Position numbers and translations under genes: made by a program
The notes under the pieces: generated by a model
What the model saw: only the letters and a program-made list of their open reading frames with translations
The model's database searches: none
Told to the model about the DNA's origin: nothing
Assembly (NCBI GenBank): GCA_014238285.1
Contig: JABABK010000039.1
Location: 1-32,730, forward strand
Length of the DNA: 32,730 nt
Source: Hellea sp.
GTDB taxonomy: Bacteria; Pseudomonadota; Alphaproteobacteria; Caulobacterales; Maricaulaceae
Direction: 5' to 3'
Shown here: positions 7,823-16,510 of the stretch, one piece after another
How the letters are laid out: each line of letters opens with the position of its first letter
Numbering within the stretch: position 1 is the first letter of the stretch

Positions 7823-8605
7823 ATGCCCATTGAAAATATCCATACATTACAACGCTCTGCTTTGCTTATCGCCCATCCTGGTCACGAGGCCTTACTACAT
7901 GGATGGTTGGAATGTGCTAAGCCAATAGTCTTTGTCATGAGTGATGGTTCTGGCGGTTTACTGTCCAGTCGAATGCAGCATTCAAGTGATTTAATCGCAA
8001 ATACCGGCGCGCAATTAGGCCCCATAAATGGGACCATCAGTGATAAAAATTGGTATGCGGCCATGCTTTCGGGCGACACTTTCTTTTTCCGCCGTAAAAT
8101 GGAATCCATTATTGAAACCTTAATTGAATCAAACTGTGATACTTTGGTTTTCGATCCGCTTGAATTTTATAATCCACTGCATGATCTAGCGAATGCTATG
8201 GCCCATGGTGCGGCTCGTTTAGTACGGCGTAGGACTGGTAAACAATTAATACTTTACACGTATCCAATCGAGAAAATTCCTGCCAAAATTGGAGATACTC
8301 TCCATGTACCGCTTAATGACAATATGCTTCAGCGGAAAAAAAAGGCAATATCAAGTTATGCGCCATTGGCCCGTGAAGCGACTGAAATGGCTGAAACGTT
8401 AGCTCACCCCAGTGAGCATCTCTATGCTGAACCCGTGTCTTATGCTTGGCCGGAGCACTTGTCTCACAAACCGTATTATGAAGAACGTGGTGAAGCTCGG
8501 ATGAAAGACGGCATATATGGCGACGTAATTACTTATCGGCAACATGTGCGCCCTATAGCGTTAAAATTGTTAAATAGAGCTCAAGCCATGCGTGCCGCGG
8601 TATGA
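7823..8605 (+). CDS. PIG-L/LmbE-like protein with altered metal-site motif
   Basis: This 260-residue protein has the layout of the PIG-L/LmbE family of zinc-dependent N-acetylglucosamine-type deacetylases. ALLIAHPGHEALLHG (14-26) stands where the family has AHPDDE; VMSDGSGGLLSSR (38-50) and FYNPLHDLANA (115-125, His120) follow in the usual order. In MshB-like enzymes the first Asp of HPDD is the general base and the second a zinc ligand; here these are Gly20 and His21. His18, His21 and His120 could still form a metal site, but the usual base is missing. The ribosome site is weak. The stop overlaps the start of the next gene (ATGA), so it is co-translated with the glycosyltransferase. It may act on the same glycan, or have changed function. 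Confidence 0.65.
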   Translation: MPIENIHTLQRSALLIAHPGHEALLHGWLECAKPIVFVMSDGSGGLLSSRMQHSSDLIANTGAQLGPINGTISDKNWYAAMLSGDTFFFRRKMESIIETLIESNCDTLVFDPLEFYNPLHDLANAMAHGAARLVRRRTGKQLILYTYPIEKIPAKIGDTLHVPLNDNMLQRKKKAISSYAPLAREATEMAETLAHPSEHLYAEPVSYAWPEHLSHKPYYEERGEARMKDGIYGDVITYRQHVRPIALKLLNRAQAMRAAV

Positions 8606-9495
8606 AGATTACGGCCATATTAGCTGTTAGGAATGAGCGCGCCTATTTATATAATTGCCTGTCTCATTTAATTGATAATGGCTTGGATTTCATACTCATC
8701 GACAATGGATCGACAGACGGGACTTATGAGCTGTTGCAAACAGCACCTTTCAAAGATCACATGGTTGGTTATATCCATCAGCCCTATAGTGGTTTTTTTG
8801 ATTGGAAAGGCTTGATGGAAACTCGCGAGCTAGCCGCCAAAAATTGTGATGCCGATTGGGTCTTATTTGTTTCGGCGGATGAAATCATGCATTCCTATGT
8901 GTCGGATGAAACGCTCGCGGACGCTATCAATCGGGTCGCTGTAACCGGTGCTGATGTTATTGATTTTAATGAGTTTGTTTTTCTTCCCCTCGAAAACAAC
9001 TATGTCTCAGACATTAGGGGGGCTCAGGATTTACGGCATTATTATTTCTATGAGCCTCGTAAGCCCCGTTTAATGAGGGCACGCCGTCGCGATCTTGATG
9101 TATCTCATGTAAATGCTGGAGGACATGTGCTGGATGGATGTGACTATCAACTTGCGTCGGAGTCTTTTGCCTTACGGCATTATGTCTTTAGGGATCAAGA
9201 TCATGCGATAGAGAAATATACGACTCGGGTTTTCTCTCCTGATGAGCTGAAACGTGGTTGGCATCATAATCGTCATGAAAAGCCTGCAGGCGTTTTTACG
9301 TTTCCATCGAAATCCGAACTACATAAATTGTCTTCTCAAGACGAAAGGCTATTAGATCGTTCCAAGCCCTTAAACTTACATTATTGGGAATGGCCGGATC
9401 CTATTGTCAGGTTTTCGTATGTTTGGTTAAAGCGCCAGTTGAGAGTTTTTAGTCAAATTTGGAAAAAATCGAATAGGTCTTCTCAAAGGTCTTAA
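8602..9495 (+). CDS. Family 2 glycosyltransferase
   Basis: This 297-residue protein begins MKITAILAVRNERAYL and has the GT-A nucleotide-binding pattern FILIDNGSTDGTYELL (30-45). FVSADEIMH (89-97) is in the place of the metal-binding DxD. These are hallmarks of GT2-type transferases, which move a sugar from a nucleotide donor to a glycan or lipid acceptor. The C-terminal half (HYWEWPDPIVRFSYVW) has no membrane spans, so the enzyme is cytoplasmic or peripheral. It overlaps the PIG-L-like gene by four bases, suggesting glycan assembly followed or preceded by trimming. The sugar and acceptor cannot be deduced. Confidence 0.88.
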   Translation: MKITAILAVRNERAYLYNCLSHLIDNGLDFILIDNGSTDGTYELLQTAPFKDHMVGYIHQPYSGFFDWKGLMETRELAAKNCDADWVLFVSADEIMHSYVSDETLADAINRVAVTGADVIDFNEFVFLPLENNYVSDIRGAQDLRHYYFYEPRKPRLMRARRRDLDVSHVNAGGHVLDGCDYQLASESFALRHYVFRDQDHAIEKYTTRVFSPDELKRGWHHNRHEKPAGVFTFPSKSELHKLSSQDERLLDRSKPLNLHYWEWPDPIVRFSYVWLKRQLRVFSQIWKKSNRSSQRS

Positions 9496-9514
9496 TCTGC
9501 AGTATATTGGGCGC

Positions 9515-9847
9515 ATGAATGACCAAGCTCCCACAAATTCAGAAAATTTCAACAGCTTTAAGGCTTTCTATCCTTATTACTTGGGCGAGCATTCAGATGT
9601 GACTTGCCGTCGGCTTCACTTTGTTGGAACAGGACTTATTATTGCTCTCTGGATATGGGTTTTTGTAACCCAGAGCTGGCTTTATTTATGGCTTACACCG
9701 TTGATCGGTTATGGCTTTGCTTGGTTTGGGCATTTCTTTTTTGAGAAGAACAAACCGGCCACCTTTAAACACCCCCTTTATAGCTTGTTAGGCGACTGGG
9801 TTATGTTCTTTGATATCCTGCGCGGCAAAGTCTCTATTCTGAAATAG
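9515..9847 (+). CDS. DUF962/Mpo1-like membrane protein
   Basis: This 110-residue protein carries FYPYYLGEHSDVTCRRLHFVGT (residues 18-39, split here as FYPYYLGEH and CRRLHFVGT), then two hydrophobic segments (about 40-64) and GFAWFGHFFFEKNKPATF with KHPLYSLLGDW. This is the DUF962 pattern shared with yeast Mpo1, an iron-dependent dioxygenase in 2-hydroxy fatty-acid alpha-oxidation. His26, His35, His73 and His86 are likely metal ligands. It starts 19 bases after the glycosyltransferase stop with no clear ribosome site, and ends directly against the stop of the opposing MATE gene. Function in bacteria is not established. Confidence 0.85.
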   Translation: MNDQAPTNSENFNSFKAFYPYYLGEHSDVTCRRLHFVGTGLIIALWIWVFVTQSWLYLWLTPLIGYGFAWFGHFFFEKNKPATFKHPLYSLLGDWVMFFDILRGKVSILK

Positions 9848-11221
9848 CTAGCTTTTCTTCGCAGTCATCGGAACTTTGAACATTGTCCAGCCAATGGCGA
9901 TGAAACCTGATATTACATTGGCCGCTGCTACGCCTATAAAGGCGCCTAACAGGCCAGCTGTGGTCACGCCAATATAGATGAACGATGTATAGAGTATTAG
10001 TGACCTGATAATCGTATAAACGAGCCCATATTTCGGACGGCCAAGAGCATTAAGGCCCGCCGCGCTAACAAATACAAATCCATAGGCAAAGACCGTGACA
10101 GGAACGATATAAAAATACGGTAAGGCCTTGGCAATCAGCTCAGGATCATCGGTGAACCACCCCGCGATTGAAGAGGCAAATATGGCCAATATAACAGCCA
10201 TAAATGTGCTCCAGAAAAAGCTGATCTTGTAGCACGTTATAAATGTAGCGCGGACGCGCGTTGTAAGTCCCGCCCCGCCGTTTTGGCCTGTAATCGCCCC
10301 AATACAGGCTGACAAGGCGTATAAGAGACCTACGGACAGCATCTCGGCCCGGCTTGCGAGGGTAAAAGCGGCTAAGTCTTTGGTTGAGAGCTTTGTGCTG
10401 ACAAAATAGACGGCGACGGCAGTTCCTATGGGGACAATAATGTTGGTGAACATGGCAGGCACGCCAACACTGCCAATGATCTTCACCGCGCGTCTGAACG
10501 TCCCCAGCGTCATGCCCACAAATGAAATGGCTTTCCTGTGAATACCGACCATGTAGAGGCCAAATATAGCCGCGATAGAGTTTCCGGCTAAAGTGGCTAA
10601 GGCTGCGCCTTGTATCTCCATTCTCGGAAACGGACCCCAGCCAAATATCAGGAACGGATCAAGGATGATATTTAAGATGGCACCTAAAATCATGATGGCG
10701 CTTGGCAGTATGGCTTCGCCACCTGCTCGTAAAATATTGTTACACATCATAGAGATAGATACGATTATTAAAGCCGGAAGAGAAATCATCAAATATTGCT
10801 TCGCCATATGCGTGACCTCTGGCTCTGCCTCAAAAACTTTGAGCAGGCTGGATATCCCCATCATCAAAATTGAAATCAGTATGGTCATGATCGTGAGGGC
10901 AAAAATAATAGCCGAAGCTGCGTGCCGGCGAGCCTTTTCTGGGTCGTCCTGCCCCAAGGCTCGGCTAACGGCTGAAACGGTTCCTGCTCCAAGGCCAATA
11001 TTGGCGGAATTCCCTAGAAATGTGAGCGGAAAAGCAAGCCCAACGGCTGCAAGTGCCCAAACGCCCAGATCTGGCCTGGCCTCATCTTTGAGGTTGCCCA
11101 AATAAATTGTATCTATGATGCCTGAGGACATCAGGGCAAGAACGGCGACTGAAAACGGTCCCAGCATACGCAGAACGTGCCGCGTGATAGAGCCCTCAGT
11201 TAGATCAACCTTGCCCGCCAC
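9848..11221 (-). CDS. MATE family efflux transporter
   Basis: This 457-residue protein with about 12 membrane helices has the MATE opening VDLTEGSITRHVLRMLGPF and the repeated two-bundle layout, with GNSANIGLGAGTVSAVSRALG in the first half (part of the usual G-x-G-T...SRALG block) and GAITGQNGGAGLTTR in the second. MATE proteins export cationic drugs or metabolites by sodium or proton antiport; the substrate is not predictable. It starts at a GTG 3 bases after the malic enzyme stop, with AGGTAG nearby, so it is probably co-transcribed with that gene. The C-terminus meets the opposing DUF962 gene with no spacer. Confidence 0.92.
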   Translation of the reverse strand: MAGKVDLTEGSITRHVLRMLGPFSVAVLALMSSGIIDTIYLGNLKDEARPDLGVWALAAVGLAFPLTFLGNSANIGLGAGTVSAVSRALGQDDPEKARRHAASAIIFALTIMTILISILMMGISSLLKVFEAEPEVTHMAKQYLMISLPALIIVSISMMCNNILRAGGEAILPSAIMILGAILNIILDPFLIFGWGPFPRMEIQGAALATLAGNSIAAIFGLYMVGIHRKAISFVGMTLGTFRRAVKIIGSVGVPAMFTNIIVPIGTAVAVYFVSTKLSTKDLAAFTLASRAEMLSVGLLYALSACIGAITGQNGGAGLTTRVRATFITCYKISFFWSTFMAVILAIFASSIAGWFTDDPELIAKALPYFYIVPVTVFAYGFVFVSAAGLNALGRPKYGLVYTIIRSLILYTSFIYIGVTTAGLLGAFIGVAAANVISGFIAIGWTMFKVPMTAKKS

Positions 11222-11224
11222 AAA

Positions 11225-13504
11225 CTACCTATGAGACGGCGCGAAGGCAGCCAATGTTGCCATCTGAATGATTTCGGATGCTGTTGACCCTAATCGGCAA
11301 ATTTGTACAGGTTTTTCAAGGCCCGTTAAAAATGGCCCTAGAACTGTTGCGCCGCCGACAGCTTGAAGAAGCTTTGTAGAAATGGATGCCGAGTGAATAG
11401 CCGGCATTACAAGCACATTTGCAGCGCCTGAAAGTCGTGAAAACGGATAAGTTAATGTATGCATCGGATCGAGAGCTACATCAGCCGCGATATCACCTTC
11501 ATATTCAAAATCAACTTCACGCTCATCCAATATACGCGCGGCCTCCCTGACCTTTTCCATACGTTCGCCCACCGGGTTTCCGAATGTAGAATAGGACAAT
11601 AAAGCAATGCGGGGTTCAAAACCAAATTGACGGGCAAAGCCAGCGGTTGATTCAGCTATATCTGCTAGATCAGATGCTGTGGGTAGTTCTGTGATATTAG
11701 TGTCGGCGATGAATAAGGTTTTACCTTTATTGATGACAACAGAAACCCCCATTGTGCGTTCAATTTCATCATGGCTGAGGACCATTCGAACGTCTCTAAG
11801 CGCTTTATCGTAGGTTCTTGTAACGCCGGTCACCATGCCATCCGCCAGTCCATGATGGAGCATGAGGGATGAGAAGATGTTTCGGTCATTATTGACAAGG
11901 CGCTGTGTGTCACGGCGCAAAAATCCTTTACGCTGCAATATCTGGTAAAGTGTTTCAGTAAACTCTGCATTTCGGTCAAATAGCCGTGCGTTTAAAATCG
12001 TCAGGCTTTCTGTGTCCTCTATGCCGAGAAGTTGCATGTTGTCCCGAACAGGCTTTTCACGGCCAATAAGAATGGCTTTGCCAAGGCCTCGTTGTTGGAA
12101 GGCTTGGGCGGCGCGAATAACAGCTGGTTCTTCACCCTCGGCAAAGACAATAGTTTTGGGGTCATCAACGACGGTAGCTGTAATGCTCTGTAAAAGAGCC
12201 GCCGTTGGGTCCTGTCGCCGTGCTAATTGTTGCCTGTAAGCATCCATGTCTTCAATGGGTTTGCGAGCGACACCTGTATCCATAGCAGCTTGCGCCACAT
12301 AGGGCGGAATTTCTGAGATCAACCGAGGATCAAATGGGGCTGGGATTATGTATTCAGGGCCATATTGCGGGCGTTTACCATGATAAGCCGCCGCCACTTC
12401 TTCAGGAACGTCTTGTCTTGCAAGGTCGGCCAATGCGGTAGCGCACGCAATTTTCATTTCCTCATTGACGTTACGCGCGCGAACATCAAGCGCGCCTCTG
12501 AAAATGTATGGAAAACCTAGGACATTATTGACTTGGTTAGGATAGTCCGAACGTCCAGTCGCGATAATAGCGTCGCTGCGGACTTCTTTAATTTCTTCCG
12601 GGGTAATTTCAGGATCAGGATTAGCCATGGCAAAAATAATAGGATTTTTGTTCATGGATTTGATCATGTCTTTATTAACGATGCCAGCAACTGAAAGCCC
12701 TAGAAATACATCTGCGCCTTCCATGGCATCAGCAAGAGTTCGTTTGTCAGTGTCGATCGCGTGAGGCGCTTTCCATTGATCCATGGCTTCTTTACGGCCG
12801 CGATAAACAACGCCTTTACTGTCCAGAACAATCGCATTTTCGTCTTTAACACCGAGACGTTTGATGAGGCCCAGAACAGAAAGGCCCGCAGCCCCTGCGC
12901 CTGACAATACGACTTTGGCGTCTTCAAATTTCCGGCCGGTCAAATGGCAGGCATTAATCAGGCCTGCTGTTGCGATAATGGCTGTACCGTGTTGGTCATC
13001 ATGGAATACGGGTATATCAAGTTCATCGCGTAACCGCTGCTCAATAATAAAAGCTTCTGGTGAGGCGATATCTTCGAGATTGATGCCGCCAAATGTATTG
13101 CCAAATCTTTTGACACATTGAATGAACTGTTCGGCGTCTTCTTCTTCAACCTCAATATCAAAAGAATCAATATCGGCGAAGCGTTTGAAAAGGACTGACT
13201 TTCCTTCCATGACTGGCTTTGATGCTGCGGCGCCTAGATTTCCAAGACCAAGTATGGCTGTTCCATTTGAAATTACAGCGACCATATTGCCTTTTGACGT
13301 GTAATCATAAGCAAGGTCAGGGTCTTTCGCGATTTCTTCAACTGGCACCGCGACACCGGGAGAATAGGCTAGAGATAAATCTCTTTGGGTGGCCATTGGT
13401 TTTGTGGGTAATAGAGCCAATTTCCCGGGCGTGGGTTCCGAGTGAAATCTAAGGGCTTGTTCGTCGGTAATATATGGTTTCCGGGTCAAGCTGAATCTCC
13501 GCAT
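11225..13504 (-). CDS. maeB: NADP-dependent malic enzyme fused to phosphotransacetylase-like domain
   Basis: This 759-residue protein has the two-part architecture of MaeB. Residues 1 to about 430 are malic enzyme: AYSPGVAVP (46-54, Tyr47), [12 protein letters not shown] (96-107, Lys102), INLEDIASP (141-149), VFHDDQHGT (166-174) for metal binding, and a GAGAAG nucleotide loop (202-207). The rest resembles phosphotransacetylase, ending with [10 protein letters not shown] and GLEKPVQI. In studied family members this part is a regulatory domain sensing acetyl-CoA and lacks phosphotransacetylase activity. It converts malate to pyruvate with NADPH production. The ATG at 13504 has a poor ribosome site; a TTG five codons later is preceded by GGAGA at good spacing and may be the true start. 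Confidence 0.95.
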   Translation of the reverse strand: MRRFSLTRKPYITDEQALRFHSEPTPGKLALLPTKPMATQRDLSLAYSPGVAVPVEEIAKDPDLAYDYTSKGNMVAVISNGTAILGLGNLGAAASKPVMEGKSVLFKRFADIDSFDIEVEEEDAEQFIQCVKRFGNTFGGINLEDIASPEAFIIEQRLRDELDIPVFHDDQHGTAIIATAGLINACHLTGRKFEDAKVVLSGAGAAGLSVLGLIKRLGVKDENAIVLDSKGVVYRGRKEAMDQWKAPHAIDTDKRTLADAMEGADVFLGLSVAGIVNKDMIKSMNKNPIIFAMANPDPEITPEEIKEVRSDAIIATGRSDYPNQVNNVLGFPYIFRGALDVRARNVNEEMKIACATALADLARQDVPEEVAAAYHGKRPQYGPEYIIPAPFDPRLISEIPPYVAQAAMDTGVARKPIEDMDAYRQQLARRQDPTAALLQSITATVVDDPKTIVFAEGEEPAVIRAAQAFQQRGLGKAILIGREKPVRDNMQLLGIEDTESLTILNARLFDRNAEFTETLYQILQRKGFLRRDTQRLVNNDRNIFSSLMLHHGLADGMVTGVTRTYDKALRDVRMVLSHDEIERTMGVSVVINKGKTLFIADTNITELPTASDLADIAESTAGFARQFGFEPRIALLSYSTFGNPVGERMEKVREAARILDEREVDFEYEGDIAADVALDPMHTLTYPFSRLSGAANVLVMPAIHSASISTKLLQAVGGATVLGPFLTGLEKPVQICRLGSTASEIIQMATLAAFAPSHR

Positions 13505-13599
13505 TTATAATCAAGCGGCTACTTAAACACAAAATGACTGTGTTCATAGCTTTATATTGCGAATCCTTGAGATGCGAACGTCTTTTTATGCACATTTTT

Positions 13600-13618
13600 T
13601 CATCACTGTCGGTGATGA
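13600..13618. repeat. Dyad between malic enzyme and glnB
   Basis: TCATCAC (13600-13606) and GTGATGA (13612-13618) are perfect inverted arms around TGTCG. There is no T-run after it on either strand, so it is not a classical terminator. Its position between two divergent metabolic genes suits an operator. Confidence 0.4.
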
Positions 13619-13727
13619 TGACTATTAAATATGCAAAATCTATTTGATCCTACTGGCTCGGCTTACTCATCTCGATTAACAAGTCGACAGGACATGTGAG
13701 TCGTCTAAACCAAGTTAAACAATTTAG

Positions 13728-14075
<348 letters not shown>

Positions 14076-14115
14076 AATATTTATTTTTAACTGACGTTTC
14101 AAAAAGGAATTTATC

Positions 14116-15522
14116 ATGTCAGCAGAGAAAGTACTTAAACATATCAAGGATAATGACATTAATTTTGTCGATCTAAGATTCACCGACCCGCGCGGTAAAA
14201 TGCAACATGTTACCTTCCACTCTGATCTTGTCGACGAAGATCTTTTCGAAGACGGCACAATGTTTGACGGTTCATCCATTGGCGGCTGGAAAGATATCAA
14301 TGAGTCGGACATGGTTTTGATGCCTGATACATCAACGGCTAAAATGGACCCGTTCTATCAGCAAGATACAATGACATTGTTTTGTGACATTTTAGAACCA
14401 GATACAAATGAAGCTTATAACCGTGATCCACGCGGTACTGCTAAAGCTGCCGAGACTTATATGCGCTCAGCGAAAGTTGGCGATAAAGTTTATTTTGGCC
14501 CAGAAGCCGAATTTTTCGTATTTGATGATGTTCGCTGGAATACAGATCAGAACGTTACAGGCTATGAAATTGATTCTACTGAACTGCCTCAAAATACTGG
14601 TACTCGCTATGCAGGTGGTAATATGGGACACCGCCCAGGACCTAAGGGCGGATATTTCCCGGTACCTCCTGTGGATAGTGCGCAAGATATGCGTTCTGAG
14701 ATGCTTTCAATCATGGATGAGCTTGGTCTTCGTCCAGAAAAACATCACCACGAGGTTGCCCCTGCCCAGCACGAGCTAGGCATGAAGTTCTCTACGCTCT
14801 TAGAGATGGGTGATAACATGCAGCTTTATAAATATATTGTCCACAATGTGGCTCATGCCTACGGTAAAACGGCAACATTTATGCCAAAACCAATGTGGAA
14901 TGATAATGGCACTGGTATGCACGTTCACATGTCTATCTGGAAAGATGAAAAACCGTTATTTGCGGGTAATGAATATGCAGGTCTGTCTAAACAGTGTCTT
15001 TATTATATTGGCGGCATCATTAAACATGCTCGCGCGATTAATGCTTTCTCAAATGCCTCAACAAACTCGTATAAACGTTTGGTTCCAGGCTTTGAAGCGC
15101 CTGTTATGCTGGCGTATTCATCTCGCAATAGATCTGCATCCATTCGTATTCCATGGTGTGCGTCGCCAGCTGGTAAGCGCCTTGAAGTCCGGTTCCCTGA
15201 TCCAGCGGGTAATCCATACCTAACGTATACGGCTCTACTTATGGCTGGCCTTGACGGTATTAAGAATAAAATCGATCCGGGCGACGCCATGGACAAAGAT
15301 CTATATGATTTACCGCCTGCAGAAGCTGCACAGATTCCGCAAGTCTGCGGATCTCTGAAAGAAGCTCTGGAAGCTCTTGATTCTGATAGGGACTTCTTAA
15401 AAGCAGGCAATGTGTTTGATGACGATCAAATCGATGCCTATATCGATTTAAAAATGGAAGAAGTTCACCGCGTTAATATGCACCCTCACCCTGTTGAATT
15501 TGATCTCTATTACAAATGCTAG
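14116..15522 (+). CDS. glnA: Type I glutamine synthetase
   Basis: This 468-residue protein is a GSI-beta glutamine synthetase making glutamine from glutamate, ammonia and ATP. Landmarks are [16 protein letters not shown] (50-65), YFGPEAEFF (126-134), [12 protein letters not shown] (210-222), [10 protein letters not shown] (264-273), NRSASIRIP (338-346) and [10 protein letters not shown] (394-403). Tyr397 in the last motif is the adenylylation site, so activity is probably controlled through P-II and GlnE. Length equals the family norm (about 468). AAGGA precedes the ATG. It is the second gene of the glnB-glnA operon and ends at a strong terminator. Confidence 0.98.
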   Translation: MSAEKVLKHIKDNDINFVDLRFTDPRGKMQHVTFHSDLVDEDLFEDGTMFDGSSIGGWKDINESDMVLMPDTSTAKMDPFYQQDTMTLFCDILEPDTNEAYNRDPRGTAKAAETYMRSAKVGDKVYFGPEAEFFVFDDVRWNTDQNVTGYEIDSTELPQNTGTRYAGGNMGHRPGPKGGYFPVPPVDSAQDMRSEMLSIMDELGLRPEKHHHEVAPAQHELGMKFSTLLEMGDNMQLYKYIVHNVAHAYGKTATFMPKPMWNDNGTGMHVHMSIWKDEKPLFAGNEYAGLSKQCLYYIGGIIKHARAINAFSNASTNSYKRLVPGFEAPVMLAYSSRNRSASIRIPWCASPAGKRLEVRFPDPAGNPYLTYTALLMAGLDGIKNKIDPGDAMDKDLYDLPPAEAAQIPQVCGSLKEALEALDSDRDFLKAGNVFDDDQIDAYIDLKMEEVHRVNMHPHPVEFDLYYKC

Positions 15523-15601
15523 ATTGATTTGCTTTTAGCTCAGGGAGTTGGCCTGCTCAATTCTCTGAGTTTCTAATGCGATAACTGCTAATCAAAGAAC
15601 A

Positions 15602-15632
15602 AAAAAGCCGGGAAGTTAATTCCCGGCTTTTT
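15602..15632. terminator. Bidirectional intrinsic terminator
   Basis: Thirteen-base perfect arms (AAAAAGCCGGGAA and TTCCCGGCTTTTT) enclose a 5-base loop. The GC-rich core with A and T ends gives a T-run on either strand. It ends glnA on the plus strand and the rpoZ/SnoaL-like transcript on the minus strand. Confidence 0.9.
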
Positions 15633-15656
15633 CGTAATTAGAATAGATGAATTAAA

Positions 15657-16007
15657 CTAAAGCTTAGTCACTGTTTCGTGAAAGCTTCTGAGTTTCCCGT
15701 CTGTAATAACGATATTCAATGAACTAGAAGACACTTTCCGCCCTTTTGTGACATTCAAAAAGAATGTAGCAGAATTATCGCCTATAATAGCGTGTACAAA
15801 TTCCATCGTCATAGGCTGTTTCACAAGACGCATGATCGAAATGGTTTCCCGAAATTTTGCCGGCGCTACTTGTCCGATATATGTACGGCCTTCGCCGAAT
15901 GTTGATGATCCAAAAACTTCGACGTCATCTGCATAGGACAATAATTGCCCGGCATCTCGCGTGCTTAGAAAGTGATTAAAGGCTTCAAATACCTCAGTTG
16001 CTTGCAT
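15657..16007 (-). CDS. SnoaL/NTF2-like small protein
   Basis: This 116-residue protein starts with a helical block (ATEVFEAFNHFLSTRDAGQLLSYAD, split by residue 20) followed by strands with EVFGSSTFGEGRTYIG, MEFVHAIIGDN and NIVITDGKLRSFHETV. The helix-then-curved-sheet order is that of SnoaL/NTF2-like folds, which include binding proteins and small isomerases or hydrolases. I see no catalytic set that would decide. It starts 25 bases after rpoZ and is likely co-transcribed with it. GGGG lies 6 bases before the ATG. Confidence 0.65.
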   Translation of the reverse strand: MQATEVFEAFNHFLSTRDAGQLLSYADDVEVFGSSTFGEGRTYIGQVAPAKFRETISIMRLVKQPMTMEFVHAIIGDNSATFFLNVTKGRKVSSSSLNIVITDGKLRSFHETVTKL

Positions 16008-16032
16008 GATTTACCCCAGCGATAAATTTGAT

Positions 16033-16404
16033 TTAAAAACGACTTGATGAATCGTTGTCACGATCACCTTGAAGAGCTTTCAAAAGGTCATCCGCAGACA
16101 TTTCTTTTGGAAGGTCAGATTCATTGTGCTCCAATGCCAAGATAGGAGCTTCTTCTTCTTTGGGTAGGTCGTCATCCATAATAACCCGTTGCAACCCTGT
16201 GACGAGCCCCGCTCGCAGGTCACCTAGGTCAAGAGTTTCGTCTGCAATTTCGCGAAGAGCGACCACAGGAGTCTTATCATTATCACGTTCAATTGTTAGG
16301 CTAGCACCTGCAGATATGCTTCTTGATCGGTGAGAGGCCAAAAGAACCAAGTCAAATCGGTTCGGAATGATTTCTACGCAGTCTTCAACTGTTACACGCG
16401 CCAT
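16033..16404 (-). CDS. rpoZ: RNA polymerase omega subunit
   Basis: This 123-residue protein begins [20 protein letters not shown], has [13 protein letters not shown] and [19 protein letters not shown], which together identify the RpoZ family. It helps assemble the beta' subunit of RNA polymerase and binds ppGpp in many bacteria. The acidic tail ([14 protein letters not shown]) is longer than in E. coli, as in many alphaproteobacteria. I chose the ATG at 16404, with AGGAG 6 bases upstream; a longer frame extends to 16446 without support. In relatives rpoZ is often followed by a spoT/rel gene; here a SnoaL-like gene follows instead. Confidence 0.95.
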   Translation of the reverse strand: MARVTVEDCVEIIPNRFDLVLLASHRSRSISAGASLTIERDNDKTPVVALREIADETLDLGDLRAGLVTGLQRVIMDDDLPKEEEAPILALEHNESDLPKEMSADDLLKALQGDRDNDSSSRF

Positions 16405-16430
16405 ATCAATCTCCTGAAGGGATATCACAT

Positions 16431-16455
16431 AAAAAAACAACGGCAAAAGCCGTCA
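16431..16455 (-). terminator. Hairpin with T-run between the Tad-like gene and rpoZ
   Basis: On the minus strand, ACGGC and GCCGT arms (plus two flanking G-T pairs) around TTTT are followed by TG and seven T. This fits a small intrinsic terminator for the Tad-like gene. It lies downstream of a possible rpoZ promoter, so it could also act as a leader attenuator. Confidence 0.55.
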
Positions 16456-16467
16456 ATACTTGGCGCG

Positions 16468-16496
16468 GATATAGATTGAAGTCCTTGGCTATGCAA
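16468..16496 (-). promoter_or_regulatory. Possible rpoZ promoter
   Basis: On the minus strand TTGCAT (16491-16496), a 17-base spacer and TATATC (16468-16473) form a fair sigma70-type promoter just after the Tad-like stop. Transcription would pass through the hairpin at 16431-16455 before reaching rpoZ. Confidence 0.45.
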
Positions 16497-16510
16497 GAAC
16501 AATATTCACC

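Noticed and set aside
10593-11105. 170-aa open frame on the plus strand
   Set aside because: It lies wholly inside the MATE gene on the opposite strand, has no ribosome site and no family features.
13660-13690. TGGCTCGGCTTACT as a sigma54 promoter for glnB
   Set aside because: The GG and GC elements are not at the required 10-base spacing, so it does not fit the -24/-12 consensus.
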